DNA of 64,000 bases from NCBI GenBank assembly GCA_028768525.1, contig CP054837.1:5932001-5996000 (forward strand). Direction: 5' to 3'. Numbering within the stretch: position 1 is the first letter of the stretch; each line of letters begins with the position of its first letter. Shown in pieces: positions 34,545-43,948 of this stretch. The position numbers were made by a program, and so were the translations under genes. This DNA is from Desulfobacter sp. GTDB taxonomy: Bacteria > Desulfobacterota > Desulfobacteria > Desulfobacterales > Desulfobacteraceae. The notes beneath the pieces were generated by a model, which was given only the letters and a program-made list of their open reading frames with translations, did no database searches and was not told the DNA's origin.

Positions 34545-35291
34545 ATGCAAAAATTTATTGTCTCCGACGCCACTGAATCCGGGCAGCAGGTTCGTATTTC
34601 CGGACAGGATGCCCGCCATATCTGCAGGGTGCTCCGGTTAAAAATCGGTGATCCCCTGTCAATGACCGATGGCCGGGGCCGGGATTTTACCGGCAAAATT
34701 GACTCTGTCAGTCCGGACCGTATCGAGGTCGAAGTGGAGGAAGAAGGGCCCTCGCAATCCGAATCTGCCTTGGAACTGACCCTGTGTACGGCCATGCTGA
34801 AGCATAAAAAAATGGATGAAATTATTAAACAGGCCACCCAGCTTGGTATCACCCGGTGGATTCCTTTTTATTCAGCCCGCTCGGTCCCCCGCGCTAATCC
34901 CAAAAAGGAAAAAAGGCAGATGGAACGGTGGCAGTCAATTGCAGTGGAATCCTTGAAACAATGCCGCAGAAGCCGCCTGGTGGAAATTCTGGCCCCTGTG
35001 CCCTTTGACGAAATGCTGGATCTCGTCAAAGGCCATTCCCATAAAATCGCATTTTGGGAGGAAGGGGGGCTGCCGCTGAGCCGGATCCATTACGCTGAAT
35101 CGCACAGTGCTGCCGTGCTCATCGGCCCTGAAGGCGGATTTGATGTACAGGAGATTGAAGTGGCCAACGGCAACGGCTTTGCCGCTTATTCTCTGGGGCC
35201 GAGAATCCTCCGGGCTGAAACTGCGGCCGTCTGCGCAGCCGGGATTGTCCAATATCTTTTGGGGGATATGGGAGGGGCTGAAAGAGGGTAA
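34545..35291 (+). CDS. rsmE: 16S rRNA (uracil-1498-N3)-methyltransferase RsmE
   Basis: SPOUT-class methyltransferase for 16S rRNA U1498. 248 residues from ATG 34545, where GGAAGGA sits 8 nt upstream; ATG 34539 is also in frame. The N-terminal PUA-like part (DARHICRVLRLKIGDPL) is followed by the trefoil knot with ATQLGITRWIPFYSARSV, RWQSIAVESLKQCRRSRLV, IGPEGGFDVQEIE and YSLGPRILRAETAAVCA. Next downstream is tRNA-Phe with its own promoter. Confidence 0.95.
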   Translation: MQKFIVSDATESGQQVRISGQDARHICRVLRLKIGDPLSMTDGRGRDFTGKIDSVSPDRIEVEVEEEGPSQSESALELTLCTAMLKHKKMDEIIKQATQLGITRWIPFYSARSVPRANPKKEKRQMERWQSIAVESLKQCRRSRLVEILAPVPFDEMLDLVKGHSHKIAFWEEGGLPLSRIHYAESHSAAVLIGPEGGFDVQEIEVANGNGFAAYSLGPRILRAETAAVCAAGIVQYLLGDMGGAERG

Positions 35292-35310
35292 TAATTTGCT
35301 AATTTTTTGC

Positions 35311-35339
35311 TTGACTTCGTTCTTTAAAAGGCATATAAA
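35311..35339 (+). promoter_or_regulatory. sigma-70 promoter of tRNA-Phe
   Basis: TTGACT (35311-35316), 17-bp spacer, TATAAA (35334-35339); predicted start near 35346, 14 nt before the tRNA. Confidence 0.75.
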
Positions 35340-35359
35340 TTTTGCGTTGTTTTTAAAAA

Positions 35360-35435
35360 GCCCAGGTAGCTCAGTCGGTAGAGCAGGGGACTGAAAATCC
35401 CCGTGTCAGCAGTTCAATTCTGTTCCTGGGCACCA
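35360..35435 (+). tRNA. tRNA-Phe (GAA)
   Basis: 76 nt with encoded CCA. Acceptor GCCCAGG pairs with CCTGGGC; D-arm AGCTCAGTCGGTAGAGC; anticodon stem GGGGA/TCCCC with loop CTGAAAA giving anticodon GAA; T-arm contains GTTCAATTC. Own promoter upstream and terminator 10 nt downstream, so a single-gene unit. Confidence 0.97.
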
Positions 35436-35445
35436 TCGATAAATC

Positions 35446-35477
35446 AAGCTTCCGGTCCATTGCCGGAAGCTTTTTTT
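35446..35477 (+). terminator. intrinsic terminator of tRNA-Phe
   Basis: AAGCTTCCGG (35446-35455) and CCGGAAGCTT (35463-35472), perfect 10-bp stem, 7-nt loop, then T-run. Confidence 0.93.
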
Positions 35478-35513
35478 ATTTTAGGGGTGCCCCGGTCCAA
35501 CCCCTATATTCTG

Positions 35514-35542
35514 TTGACACTTTTATCCGGCTTTGATAGATT
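35514..35542 (+). promoter_or_regulatory. sigma-70 promoter of the acidic protein gene
   Basis: TTGACA (35514-35519), 17-bp spacer, TAGATT (35537-35542), about 55 bp before the ATG at 35598. Confidence 0.65.
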
Positions 35543-35597
35543 TTCGAATCTCATAAAAACAGCGTTTACAGCTATTGAAGAGTAAAGTGAGGGAATT

Positions 35598-36068
35598 ATG
35601 GTTCAAAACAATGATGATATTATCGAACTGACCGATTTGGTTACAGACGCGTCATCGCCGGAGGAAGACCAGGAAATAATTGAACTCACGGACATGGCCC
35701 CCTTGGATGAAACCGAGCAAGGCGAGGCGGACCAACCTGATTTCGAGGCTTTGGAGATTGAGGGCGGAGGGGAAGACGTGGAAATCGGCCCGGAGGAAGA
35801 ATTAAGCCTGGACGGAGACGCCGGCACCGATGAGACATCGGAGACCCCGGTTCCCGCCCCGGCACCTGATGAGCAGATTTCCGGTGAGGATCTGTCTGCC
35901 CTGAAACGGGAAGATATTGAGGCTGCCCTGGAGCGGGTGATAGAAAAGAAATTTTCCCAGACCATTGAGACCATTCTCTTTGAGGTCATGGAAAAGGTGA
36001 TTCAAAAGGAAATTGTCGATATCAAGGCTGGACTGCAAAAGGATCTTGACGACATCGGCAGGTCATAA
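35598..36068 (+). CDS. acidic IIELTD-repeat protein, function unknown
   Basis: 156 residues, strongly acidic. Two short repeats DIIELTDLV and EIIELTDMA open it, followed by a Glu/Asp/Pro-rich disordered stretch to about residue 100 and a C-terminal amphipathic helical region (REDIEAALERVIEKKFSQTI) that probably forms a coiled coil. No signal peptide or catalytic motif. I associate this repeat style with Desulfobacterales but know no function. The repeats and helices suggest a scaffold or adaptor (inference). A terminator follows. Confidence 0.7.
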   Translation: MVQNNDDIIELTDLVTDASSPEEDQEIIELTDMAPLDETEQGEADQPDFEALEIEGGGEDVEIGPEEELSLDGDAGTDETSETPVPAPAPDEQISGEDLSALKREDIEAALERVIEKKFSQTIETILFEVMEKVIQKEIVDIKAGLQKDLDDIGRS

Positions 36069-36110
36069 GTCAGGCCATTATAAGGAATAATTTAAGCAGA
36101 TTTAAATTAT

Positions 36111-36134
36111 GGGGATTGATGCAATCCCCTTTTT
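36111..36134 (+). terminator. intrinsic terminator between the acidic protein gene and valS
   Basis: GGGGATTG (36111-36118), 3-nt loop, CAATCCCC (36122-36129), then TTTTT. It ends only 27 nt before the valS ATG, so valS needs a promoter overlapping it, or read-through is regulated. Confidence 0.8.
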
Positions 36135-36160
36135 CATTAATACGGTATAGGAGTTGGATT

Positions 36161-38818
36161 ATGGGTTCGGATTCTCTGGATAAAGGATATGAGCCAAAAG
36201 GGATAGAAGAAAAATGGTATTCATACTGGATGGAAAACGGCTACTTTAAAGCTGAAGACAAAAGCGATAAGGAGGCTTTTTCCATTGTAATACCCCCGCC
36301 CAATGTCACGGGTGTGCTTCACATGGGCCATGCCCTGAATAACGTCATCCAGGATATCATGTGCCGGTACCGCAGACTGCTGGGGCAGAATGTACTCTGG
36401 ATGCCGGGAACCGACCATGCCGGCATCGCCACCCAGAATGTGGTGGAGCGCAAACTGGCCGCCGAAGGAAAGACCCGGGACCAGCTGGGCCGCGAAGAAT
36501 TTATCGAAGAGGTCTGGAGGTGGCGGGAAAAATCCGGCGGAGCCATCATTAACCAGCTCAAGCGGCTGGGCGCCTCCTGCGACTGGGACAGAGAACGGTT
36601 CACCATGGATGAAGGGTTGTCCGAGGCCGTCCGGAAAGTCTTCGTCCGCCTGTATAAGGAAGGACTGATCTACGAAGACCAGTATATTATCAACTGGTGC
36701 CCCAGGTGCCGTACAGCCCTGGCCGACCTTGAGGTGGAATACCAGGAAAAAGACGCCTACCTTTACTATATCCGCTATCCTTTCAAGGGGCAGAAGAAAG
36801 GGCTCACCGTGGCCACCACCCGGCCCGAAACCATGTTCGGGGATACGGCTGTGGCTGTCAATCCCAATGACGAGCGGTTCAAGGATATGGTGGAAACCGA
36901 GGTGGTTCTCCCCCTCACCGACCGGACCATTCCCATCATCAGAGACGATTATGTGGATACGGAATTCGGCACCGGCGCCCTTAAGGTAACCCCGGCCCAT
37001 GACCCCAACGATTTCCACCTGGGGGAAAAACACGGGCTGAAAAAGCTTAAGGTCATTGACGACGGCGGCATCATGATGGACGCGGCCGGACAATTCCAGG
37101 GGATGGACCGGTTCGAATGCCGGAAAAAAGCCGTTGAGGCATTGGCCGAACAGGGGCTGCTGGAGAAGAAAGAACCCTTAAAGCACAGCGTGGGCAATTG
37201 CTACCGCTGCCACACCGACGTGGAGCCTTCCATTTCCAAACAATGGTTTGTCAAAGTCGGTCCCCTGGCTGAGAAAGCCTCTGAAGCGGTGCGGTCCGGC
37301 AGGACCAAGATCGTTCCCGATAACTGGACAAAAACCTATTTCGAATGGATGGACAATATCCGTGACTGGTGCATTTCCCGGCAGATCTGGTGGGGACACC
37401 GGATTCCGGTATGGAAATGCCCCGAGTGCAAGGCGGTGATCGTAGAAGAAACCGACCCCACTGCCTGCCCCACCTGCGGCAGCAAAGATATCGTCCAGGA
37501 AACCGACGTGCTGGACACCTGGTTCTCCTCGGCGCTCTGGCCCTTTTCCACCATGGGCTGGCCAGAAAATACAGATTTGCTCAAAACCTTTTACCCCACC
37601 AATGTGCTGGTTACCGGGTTTGACATCCTCTTTTTCTGGGTGGCCCGGATGATGATGATGGGTATCCATTTCATGGATGAGGTCCCCTTTGACGACGTTT
37701 ATATCCATGCCCTGGTCCGTGATGAACACGGCAAGAAAATGTCCAAGTCCAAGGGCAATGTCATCGACCCCCTGAAGGTCATCGACGAATACGGGGCAGA
37801 TGCATTCCGGTTCACCCTGGCTGCCTTTGCCGCCCAGGGCAGGGATGTGAAAATGTCCGAGTCAAGGGTGGAAGGCTACCGCCATTTTGTGAACAAACTC
37901 TGGAACGCTGCCCGGTTCGCCCTCATGCACATCACTGAAGCGGATACCGTTATTGACCGGGAAAAACTCTCCCTGTCGGAACGCTGGATCCTGTCCAGGT
38001 CTGCGGCCACTGCAAAGGCGGTGAAAGAAGGCATTGAAAACTACAAATTCAATGAAGCCGCCTCGGCCGCATACCAGTTTGTATGGCATGAATTCTGCGA
38101 CTGGTTCCTGGAAACAGCCAAACCTGCCCTTTACGAGAAAGAAGGCACGGTACGCAGGGAATCCACCCGGGCGGTTCTTGCCGGTGTGCTTGAAGACATT
38201 CTGGTCATTCTCCATCCTTTCATGCCCTTTGTGACCGAGGAAATCTACAATATTCTTCCGGCCACCCAAGGTTCGGTTATGAAAGCCTCCTACCCATACA
38301 GCGAGGAAAGATACAAGACTGACCGGGATGCGGATGCTGAAAAACAGATGGAGTTCATTTTCGGCCTGATCTCCGGTATCCGGAATATCAGAAGCGAGAT
38401 GAATATCCAGCCCTCCATGAAAATCAAAGTGCTGGCCAATACAGAGGATGAACAGGAAAAATTGCTCATTGCCGAAAACAAATCTGTGATTGCCAACCTG
38501 GCCACCCTTGAAAGCCTGTACTTCTGCGACGCAGACAACCTGCCCTCCAGTGCGGCCACCTCGGTCACAGGGAATACCACCTGTTTTGTTTCCCTGGAAG
38601 GGGTGATTGATTTTGAGAAAGAAATCAAACGCCTGGAAAAAGAGCTGGAAAAGAATACCAAAGAACTGATGGGGATCCAGAAGCGGCTGAACAATGATTC
38701 TTTTCTGGAGAAAGCGCCCGAAGCCGTCATCGACAAGGTCAAGGCCCAGCACGCTGAACTCCAGGAAAAACAGGATAAAATTTCCGCCAACCTGGACCGG
38801 ATCAGGGAGATGAGCTAA
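36161..38818 (+). CDS. valS: valine--tRNA ligase
   Basis: Class I synthetase charging tRNA-Val. 885 residues from ATG 36161 (MGSDSLDKGYEPKGIEEKWY), with TAGGAG upstream; a longer frame starting at 36116 lies in the terminator. HIGH-type motif PPPNVTGVLHMGHAL, editing domain, TDVEPSISKQWFVK, KMSKSKGNVIDPLKVI, anticodon domain and the C-terminal coiled-coil arm (EKEIKRLEKELEKNTKELM) are all present. A zinc-like cysteine set CPECKAVIVEETDPTACPTC is seen. Followed by nadC after a hairpin. Confidence 0.97.
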   Translation: MGSDSLDKGYEPKGIEEKWYSYWMENGYFKAEDKSDKEAFSIVIPPPNVTGVLHMGHALNNVIQDIMCRYRRLLGQNVLWMPGTDHAGIATQNVVERKLAAEGKTRDQLGREEFIEEVWRWREKSGGAIINQLKRLGASCDWDRERFTMDEGLSEAVRKVFVRLYKEGLIYEDQYIINWCPRCRTALADLEVEYQEKDAYLYYIRYPFKGQKKGLTVATTRPETMFGDTAVAVNPNDERFKDMVETEVVLPLTDRTIPIIRDDYVDTEFGTGALKVTPAHDPNDFHLGEKHGLKKLKVIDDGGIMMDAAGQFQGMDRFECRKKAVEALAEQGLLEKKEPLKHSVGNCYRCHTDVEPSISKQWFVKVGPLAEKASEAVRSGRTKIVPDNWTKTYFEWMDNIRDWCISRQIWWGHRIPVWKCPECKAVIVEETDPTACPTCGSKDIVQETDVLDTWFSSALWPFSTMGWPENTDLLKTFYPTNVLVTGFDILFFWVARMMMMGIHFMDEVPFDDVYIHALVRDEHGKKMSKSKGNVIDPLKVIDEYGADAFRFTLAAFAAQGRDVKMSESRVEGYRHFVNKLWNAARFALMHITEADTVIDREKLSLSERWILSRSAATAKAVKEGIENYKFNEAASAAYQFVWHEFCDWFLETAKPALYEKEGTVRRESTRAVLAGVLEDILVILHPFMPFVTEEIYNILPATQGSVMKASYPYSEERYKTDRDADAEKQMEFIFGLISGIRNIRSEMNIQPSMKIKVLANTEDEQEKLLIAENKSVIANLATLESLYFCDADNLPSSAATSVTGNTTCFVSLEGVIDFEKEIKRLEKELEKNTKELMGIQKRLNNDSFLEKAPEAVIDKVKAQHAELQEKQDKISANLDRIREMS

Positions 38819-38842
38819 CACGATTTCCGATCCAATTGACTT

Positions 38843-38871
38843 GTCCTGCCGGAAGCAATTTCCGGCAGGAC
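38843..38871 (+). other. valS-nadC intercistronic hairpin
   Basis: GTCCTGCCGGAA (38843-38854) and TTCCGGCAGGAC (38860-38871), perfect 12-bp stem with 5-nt loop and no T-run. It may protect the valS mRNA end or act as a weak terminator. Confidence 0.6.
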
Positions 38872-38891
38872 ACTAGCATAAGGAAAATATC

Positions 38892-39722
38892 ATGGACATG
38901 GTCGACCAGATTGTCCGGCTTGCCCTGTTTGAAGATACAGGCCTTGGCGACATCACCACAGAAAGCATTCTGCCCGAATCCCGTAAGGGCCGCGGGATTA
39001 TTGTGGCCAAAGAGGATTTTATTCTGGCCGGTGTCGATGTGGCCTGCCGAACCTTCAGGGAAGTGGATGCGGGCCTTGAATGCATCCCGAGGTACAAGGA
39101 CGGACAATCTGTCGCCAGCGGAGAGGTGGTCCTTGAGGTCCGGGGAGATCTGGCGTCCCAGCTGAAAGGGGAACGGACTGCGCTTAATTTCCTACAGCGC
39201 CTCTCCGGTATTGCCACCCATACCCGCAGGTTTGTGGATACCCTGGATAATCCAAATGTACGCCTCGTTGACACCCGCAAAACCACCCCGGGCTGGCGGG
39301 CCCTTGAAAAGGATGCGGTCCGGGCCGGAGGGGGCTTCAACCACCGGTTTGCCCTTTACGACGGGATTCTGATTAAGGATAACCACATTGCCGTGGCCGG
39401 TTCCATAGAGGTGGCGGTGGCTCTTGTGCGGGCCAGAACCTCCCATCTCATGAAAATCGAGGTGGAGGTCTCAAATATGGAAGAGGTGGACCAGGCTCTG
39501 GCCGCAGATGTGGATGTGATCATGCTGGACAATATGGACCTTGAGTCCATGACAGCCGCCGTTGAAAGGATAAAGGGCCGCGCCGTTGTTGAAGCCTCGG
39601 GCAATGTGTCACTGGCTACCCTTAAATCCATCGCAGCCACAGGGGTTGATGTTATTTCGTGCGGTGCGCTCACCCATCAGGCCAGATCCGTCGACCTGAG
39701 CATGCGCATCAATACGGAGTAA
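38892..39722 (+). CDS. nadC: nicotinate-nucleotide pyrophosphorylase (carboxylating)
   Basis: Quinolinate phosphoribosyltransferase of de novo NAD synthesis. The 276 residues show EDTGLGDITTESILP, the LNFLQRLSGIATHTRRFVDT helix, DTRKTTPGWRALEKDAVRAGG, HNHRFALYDG-type NHRFALYDGILIKDNHIAV, IEVEVSNMEEVDQAL and VDVISCGALTHQARSVDLSM. nadA and nadB are not nearby. Its stop is 6 bp from the stop of the convergent REC-GGDEF gene. Confidence 0.95.
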   Translation: MDMVDQIVRLALFEDTGLGDITTESILPESRKGRGIIVAKEDFILAGVDVACRTFREVDAGLECIPRYKDGQSVASGEVVLEVRGDLASQLKGERTALNFLQRLSGIATHTRRFVDTLDNPNVRLVDTRKTTPGWRALEKDAVRAGGGFNHRFALYDGILIKDNHIAVAGSIEVAVALVRARTSHLMKIEVEVSNMEEVDQALAADVDVIMLDNMDLESMTAAVERIKGRAVVEASGNVSLATLKSIAATGVDVISCGALTHQARSVDLSMRINTE

Positions 39723-39728
39723 AACGAA

Positions 39729-40628
39729 TTAATCAGAGTAGGTGAGTTTGTTACGCCCTGTCTGCTTGGATTTATACAGGGCTTTATCCGTCCGTTTGAT
39801 GAAATCGGTAAAGTCTTCCCCTTCTTTGAGTTCTGCGGCGCCGATACTCACGGTGACCGAACGGGTCTGGCCATTATCCGGCGTAAATACCTCTTTGGCA
39901 ATGTTGTCTTTTATCCTGGCACCCACCACGCAGGCCTTTTTCAGGCCGGTTTCAGGAAGGATCACGGCAAACTCCTCCCCGCCGTACCGATAGGCCGTAT
40001 CCATGGACCGCAGGCAGGAGGATATGATTCTTCCAATCCCCATGAGCACCTTGTCCCCTTCAAGATGGCCCCAGGTGTCATTGTAATTTTTAAAAAAATC
40101 AATATCCAGAATCAGCAGGGAAAGGGCCCTGGAATACCGGTCATACCGTTTGATTTCCTGTTTAATCTGGTGGAAGAACTGCCGGGAATTGTACAGGCCG
40201 GTGAGGGCGTCGGTGATGGCCAGCTGTTCCATCTCTGCCAGCAGTTTGGCCCGTTCCCGTTTGAAAGCCGTCTCCCGGAGCACCCGTTTGATCCTCAGAT
40301 CCAGTTCTTCAAATCTGAAAGGCTTGAAAATAAAATCACTGGCCCCTGCTTTGATGGCTTCTTCATAAGAATAATCTGCGGAATACCCGGTCATGACCAT
40401 GACATCGATATCGTAATCGGTTTTAATCACCCGGGTCAGTTCCAGCCCGTCCATGCCCTGCATCATGATGTCGGTGAGCACCACGTCGGCCTCGAAGGTC
40501 TTGAGGATTTCAATGGCCTCCTGTGCATTTTCTGCACTCCTGACATTATAGGAAAGCAGTTTTAGGTATTCTTCCACTGATTCTTTAATGGCGAGGTCAT
40601 CATCGACGATCAGAATGGCGTGGGCCAT
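39729..40628 (-). CDS. response regulator with GGDEF domain (probable diguanylate cyclase)
   Basis: 299 residues from ATG 40628 (CCGGAGAA upstream). Receiver domain (1-120): ILIVDDD at the start, phosphorylated Asp in ADVVLTDIMMQGMDG, and SDFIFKPFRFEEL with the Lys. A short coiled linker leads to a GGDEF domain with the active-site YGGEEFAVILPE near residue 220 and ITDALTGLYNSRQF at its start. Active-site residues are intact, so it should make cyclic di-GMP when phosphorylated. No kinase is adjacent. The inhibitory RxxD site is not evident. Confidence 0.92.
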   Translation of the reverse strand: MAHAILIVDDDLAIKESVEEYLKLLSYNVRSAENAQEAIEILKTFEADVVLTDIMMQGMDGLELTRVIKTDYDIDVMVMTGYSADYSYEEAIKAGASDFIFKPFRFEELDLRIKRVLRETAFKRERAKLLAEMEQLAITDALTGLYNSRQFFHQIKQEIKRYDRYSRALSLLILDIDFFKNYNDTWGHLEGDKVLMGIGRIISSCLRSMDTAYRYGGEEFAVILPETGLKKACVVGARIKDNIAKEVFTPDNGQTRSVTVSIGAAELKEGEDFTDFIKRTDKALYKSKQTGRNKLTYSD

Positions 40629-40667
40629 ATTATTCTCCGGATAACGGGTTGATGGATGCACCCGATC

Positions 40668-40696
40668 TTGACACTCCCGGGTACAATTGATATTTA
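40668..40696 (+). promoter_or_regulatory. sigma-70 promoter of lepA
   Basis: TTGACA (40668-40673), 17-bp spacer, TATTTA (40691-40696); predicted start about 50 bp before the TTG start codon at 40755. Confidence 0.6.
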
Positions 40697-40754
40697 TACA
40701 GATTCAAAATTAGCCAGATACAAGATATTTGTCAACTCTTAGTTTGGAGCCCAA

Positions 40755-42557
40755 TTGAAAGTCAACCATAACAATATTAGAAATTTTTCCATCATTGCCC
40801 ATATTGACCATGGAAAATCCACCCTGTCCGACAGGCTTATCCAATTGTCCGGGATTATCGAAGACCGGGATATGAAAGACCAGATCCTGGACTCCATGGA
40901 TATTGAGCGGGAGCGGGGCATTACCATCAAATCCCAGACCGTTTCCCTGCCCTATACGGCCGAGGACGGAACCGAGTACCTGCTCAACCTCATTGACACC
41001 CCGGGGCATGTGGATTTCTCCTACGAAGTCTCCAGGGCCCTCGCCTCTTGCGAAGGGGCGCTTATCCTGGCCGACGCCAGCCAGGGGGTTGAAGCCCAGA
41101 CCCTGGCCAACCTCTACCTGGCCATGGAGCACGACCTTGAAATCCTGCCCGTGATAAATAAGATTGATTTGCCGTCGGCTGAAATCGACTGGGTCAAGGA
41201 TCAGATCGAAGAAGACCTGGGATTGGACTCGGATACGGCCCTGCTGGTTTCAGCGAAGACTGGACTGGGAGTTGACAAAGTATTCCAGGCCATCGTTGAG
41301 GGGATACCCGCACCCGATGTACAGGATACCGGAAAGTTCAAGGCTTTGATTTTTGATTCCCATTACGATGCTTTCAGGGGCACCATCGTCCATTTTCGGA
41401 TTTTCGAAGGGGATATTAAAAAGGGTGACAAGATCCAGTTCATGTCCAACAATGCCGAGTATAAGATCGAAGAGGTGGGGCTGTTCCAGATCAAACGCAA
41501 TCCCCAGGACCGGTTGACGGCCGGCCAGGTGGGCTATTTCATTGCCGGGATCAAAACCATATCCGATGTGAAAATCGGTGACACCGTGACCATGCCCGAT
41601 AAAAAGTGTGAAACCCCCCTGGGCGGATTCCGGGAGCCCACCCCCGTGGTTTTTTCATCCATGTACCCCGTGGCATCGGACGATTATGAGGAACTCTCCG
41701 AAGCTCTGGAAAAACTCAAACTTAACGATGCCTCCCTGATCTATGAAAAAGACGCCTCCGTTGCCCTGGGATTCGGCTACCGATGCGGGTTTCTTGGGCT
41801 GCTGCACCTGGAAGTGGTGCAGGAGCGGCTGGAACGGGAGTATAATATCTCCCTGATCCTTACTTCCCCCTCGGTGCAGTATGAAATCACCTATACCAAC
41901 GGCGATGTCAAAATCATTGACAACCCCACCGAATACCCGGATCCCATGGAGATCACCCGTGTAAGGGAACCCTTTATCAACGCCTCCATCATCGTGCCGG
42001 ACAAATACATGGGCAATGTGATGCAGGTCTGCCATGAATTCAGGGGGGTGAGCACCAACTACCAATATCTTACCTCCAACCGCATGGAGATGAAATTCAC
42101 CCTTCCCCTGGCCGAGGTGGTCTATGAGTTCTATGACCGGCTTAAAAGCGTTACCCAGGGGTACGGGTCCTTTGATTATGAGATTGCCGGATACCAGGAG
42201 ACCGACCTGGTCAAGCTGGACTTCCTCATCAACGCAGAGCGGGTGGATGCCCTGTCCATGCTCATCCACCGGGACAAGGCCGAAGCCAAGGCCCGGGCGG
42301 CCTGTAAAAAACTGAGGGAGGAGATTCCCCGCCAGCAGTTTAAAATTCCCATCCAGGGGGCCATCGGCGGAAAGATTATTTCCAGGGAGACCATTTCGGC
42401 CTTTAGAAAAGATGTGACCGCCAAGTGTTACGGCGGAGATATTTCAAGAAAGCGCAAGCTCCTGGAAAAGCAGAAAAAAGGAAAAAAACGGATGAAAATG
42501 GTGGGATCGGTTGAAATTCCACAGTCCGCCTTTCTTTCCGTTCTTAAGACCGATTAG
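40755..42557 (+). CDS. lepA: elongation factor 4 (LepA), TTG start
   Basis: Ribosome-associated translational GTPase of 600 residues. G motifs: AHIDHGKSTLSDRL, RERGITIKSQTV, DTPGHVDF and NKIDLP. The C-terminal LepA-specific domain is recognised in KKLREEIPRQQFKIPIQGAIG and SRETISAFRKDVTAKCYGGD. The start is TTG 40755 with GGAG 8 nt upstream; the following KVNHNNIRNFSIIAHIDHG fits the family opening, and no nearer ATG or GTG exists. Confidence 0.96.
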   Translation: MKVNHNNIRNFSIIAHIDHGKSTLSDRLIQLSGIIEDRDMKDQILDSMDIERERGITIKSQTVSLPYTAEDGTEYLLNLIDTPGHVDFSYEVSRALASCEGALILADASQGVEAQTLANLYLAMEHDLEILPVINKIDLPSAEIDWVKDQIEEDLGLDSDTALLVSAKTGLGVDKVFQAIVEGIPAPDVQDTGKFKALIFDSHYDAFRGTIVHFRIFEGDIKKGDKIQFMSNNAEYKIEEVGLFQIKRNPQDRLTAGQVGYFIAGIKTISDVKIGDTVTMPDKKCETPLGGFREPTPVVFSSMYPVASDDYEELSEALEKLKLNDASLIYEKDASVALGFGYRCGFLGLLHLEVVQERLEREYNISLILTSPSVQYEITYTNGDVKIIDNPTEYPDPMEITRVREPFINASIIVPDKYMGNVMQVCHEFRGVSTNYQYLTSNRMEMKFTLPLAEVVYEFYDRLKSVTQGYGSFDYEIAGYQETDLVKLDFLINAERVDALSMLIHRDKAEAKARAACKKLREEIPRQQFKIPIQGAIGGKIISRETISAFRKDVTAKCYGGDISRKRKLLEKQKKGKKRMKMVGSVEIPQSAFLSVLKTD

Positions 42558-42571
42558 TTTTGAGGACGCCT

Positions 42572-43948
42572 TTAATCGGCTTTTTCTATTTTTTCAAGGC
42601 GGTATCTTAAGGTGGCCCGGGACAATCCAAGGAGCCGGGCCGCCTTGGAAACATTGTCCCCCGTCTGTTCCATGGCATACCGGATGCAGCGATTCTCAAC
42701 GGATTCAAGGGTCATCCCGTGTTCCGAAATCATCAAAGGAATGATCCGCTCCAGGGTGATGTCTTCCATGGGCAGCGCCTGGGAGCGGTTGAGAATGAGA
42801 TGCTGTTCCAGTATTTGTTCACCGTTGCACAGGATCATGGCCCGCTCCAGAACATTTTTCAGTTCACGGATATTGCCCTGCCAGCCATAGGCCAGCAGTT
42901 TTTCCACTCCCCTCTCCGAAAGGGAGGGGGGTCTTTTGCCGAAGGCCTTTGAGAATTCACGGATAAAATGGGCGCAGAGGTCAGGAATATCTTCCTTGCG
43001 TTCCCTCAAAGGCGGAATATGGATGGGAAATACATTGATCCGGTAATACAGGTCCTGTCTGAATTTCTTTTTCCCCACCATTCTCCACAGATCCTTATTG
43101 GTGGCGGCAATGATCCGAACATCGGCGGTGATGGTCTTGTTGCCCCCCAGCCGTTCGAATTCCTGGGTTTCCAGGATGCGCAGGAACTTGGCCTGGATCT
43201 CCAGGGCCATATCTCCGATTTCATCCAGAAACAGGGTCCCTCCGGAGGCCAGTTCGAATTTCCCCTTCTGCTGTTTGTGCGCCCCGGTGAACGCCCCTTT
43301 TTCGTAACCGAATAATTCGGCTTCAAGCAGGTTGGAGGGAATGGCGGCACAATTGACCGTGGAAAAAGGTCCGGATGAGCGGGGGGAATTCATATGGGTG
43401 GCCCGGCTTAGCAGTTCCTTGCCCGTGCCGCTTTCTCCGGTGATGAGCACCGAGGTGTCCGTATGGGATACGGAGCCGGCAAGTTCCAGTACGTCGCAGA
43501 TTTTTTTGGAGGTGCCCACAATGTTTTTAAAGGTATACTGGTCTTCGATTTCCTGTCTCAGGAGCCGCACCTCCCGGGTAAGCCGGCTGATTTTTAAGGC
43601 CTTTTTCACCGACTCCCTCAGGGTCTCTTCCTTAAAGGGTTTGGTCACATAGTCAAAGGCCCCTTTCCGAATGGCTTTTACGGCATTTTCGATGGATCCG
43701 TAGGCGGTGATGACAATGACCGGAATCTCCGGGTCCTTGTCTTTTACATGGGAGAGTACCGCCATCCCGCCGCCCCGGGGCAGTTTCAAGTCCGTGATCA
43801 CCAGATGGATGGTCTGGCTGTCAAATATATCCAGGGCATCTTCCCCGTTATCCGCTTCGTGGATGGTCAGGTCCAGGTCCGAAAGCTGCATGGCAATGAC
43901 CTGCCGCATCCGGGGTTCGTCTTCAATCAATAATATCTGTGCCGCCAT
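42572..43948 (-). CDS. sigma-54-dependent response regulator (NtrC family)
   Basis: 458 residues: receiver (1-120, phosphorylation site Asp53 in LVITDLKLP), AAA+ domain with Walker A TGESGTGKELL, the sigma-54 contact loop GAFTGA near residue 216, Walker B LFLDEIGD, and a C-terminal Fis-type helix-turn-helix (NVSKAARLLGLSRATLRYRL). It activates sigma-54 promoters by binding upstream sites. Its start overlaps the kinase gene by 26 bp, so the pair is coupled. The best local target is the sigma-54 promoter at 51207-51223, which has two palindromic upstream sites. Confidence 0.95.
   Translation of the reverse strand: MAAQILLIEDEPRMRQVIAMQLSDLDLTIHEADNGEDALDIFDSQTIHLVITDLKLPRGGGMAVLSHVKDKDPEIPVIVITAYGSIENAVKAIRKGAFDYVTKPFKEETLRESVKKALKISRLTREVRLLRQEIEDQYTFKNIVGTSKKICDVLELAGSVSHTDTSVLITGESGTGKELLSRATHMNSPRSSGPFSTVNCAAIPSNLLEAELFGYEKGAFTGAHKQQKGKFELASGGTLFLDEIGDMALEIQAKFLRILETQEFERLGGNKTITADVRIIAATNKDLWRMVGKKKFRQDLYYRINVFPIHIPPLRERKEDIPDLCAHFIREFSKAFGKRPPSLSERGVEKLLAYGWQGNIRELKNVLERAMILCNGEQILEQHLILNRSQALPMEDITLERIIPLMISEHGMTLESVENRCIRYAMEQTGDNVSKAARLLGLSRATLRYRLEKIEKAD

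Noticed and set aside
37862..38821. 319-codon antisense frame within valS
   Set aside because: Shadow frame from GC-biased codons of valS.
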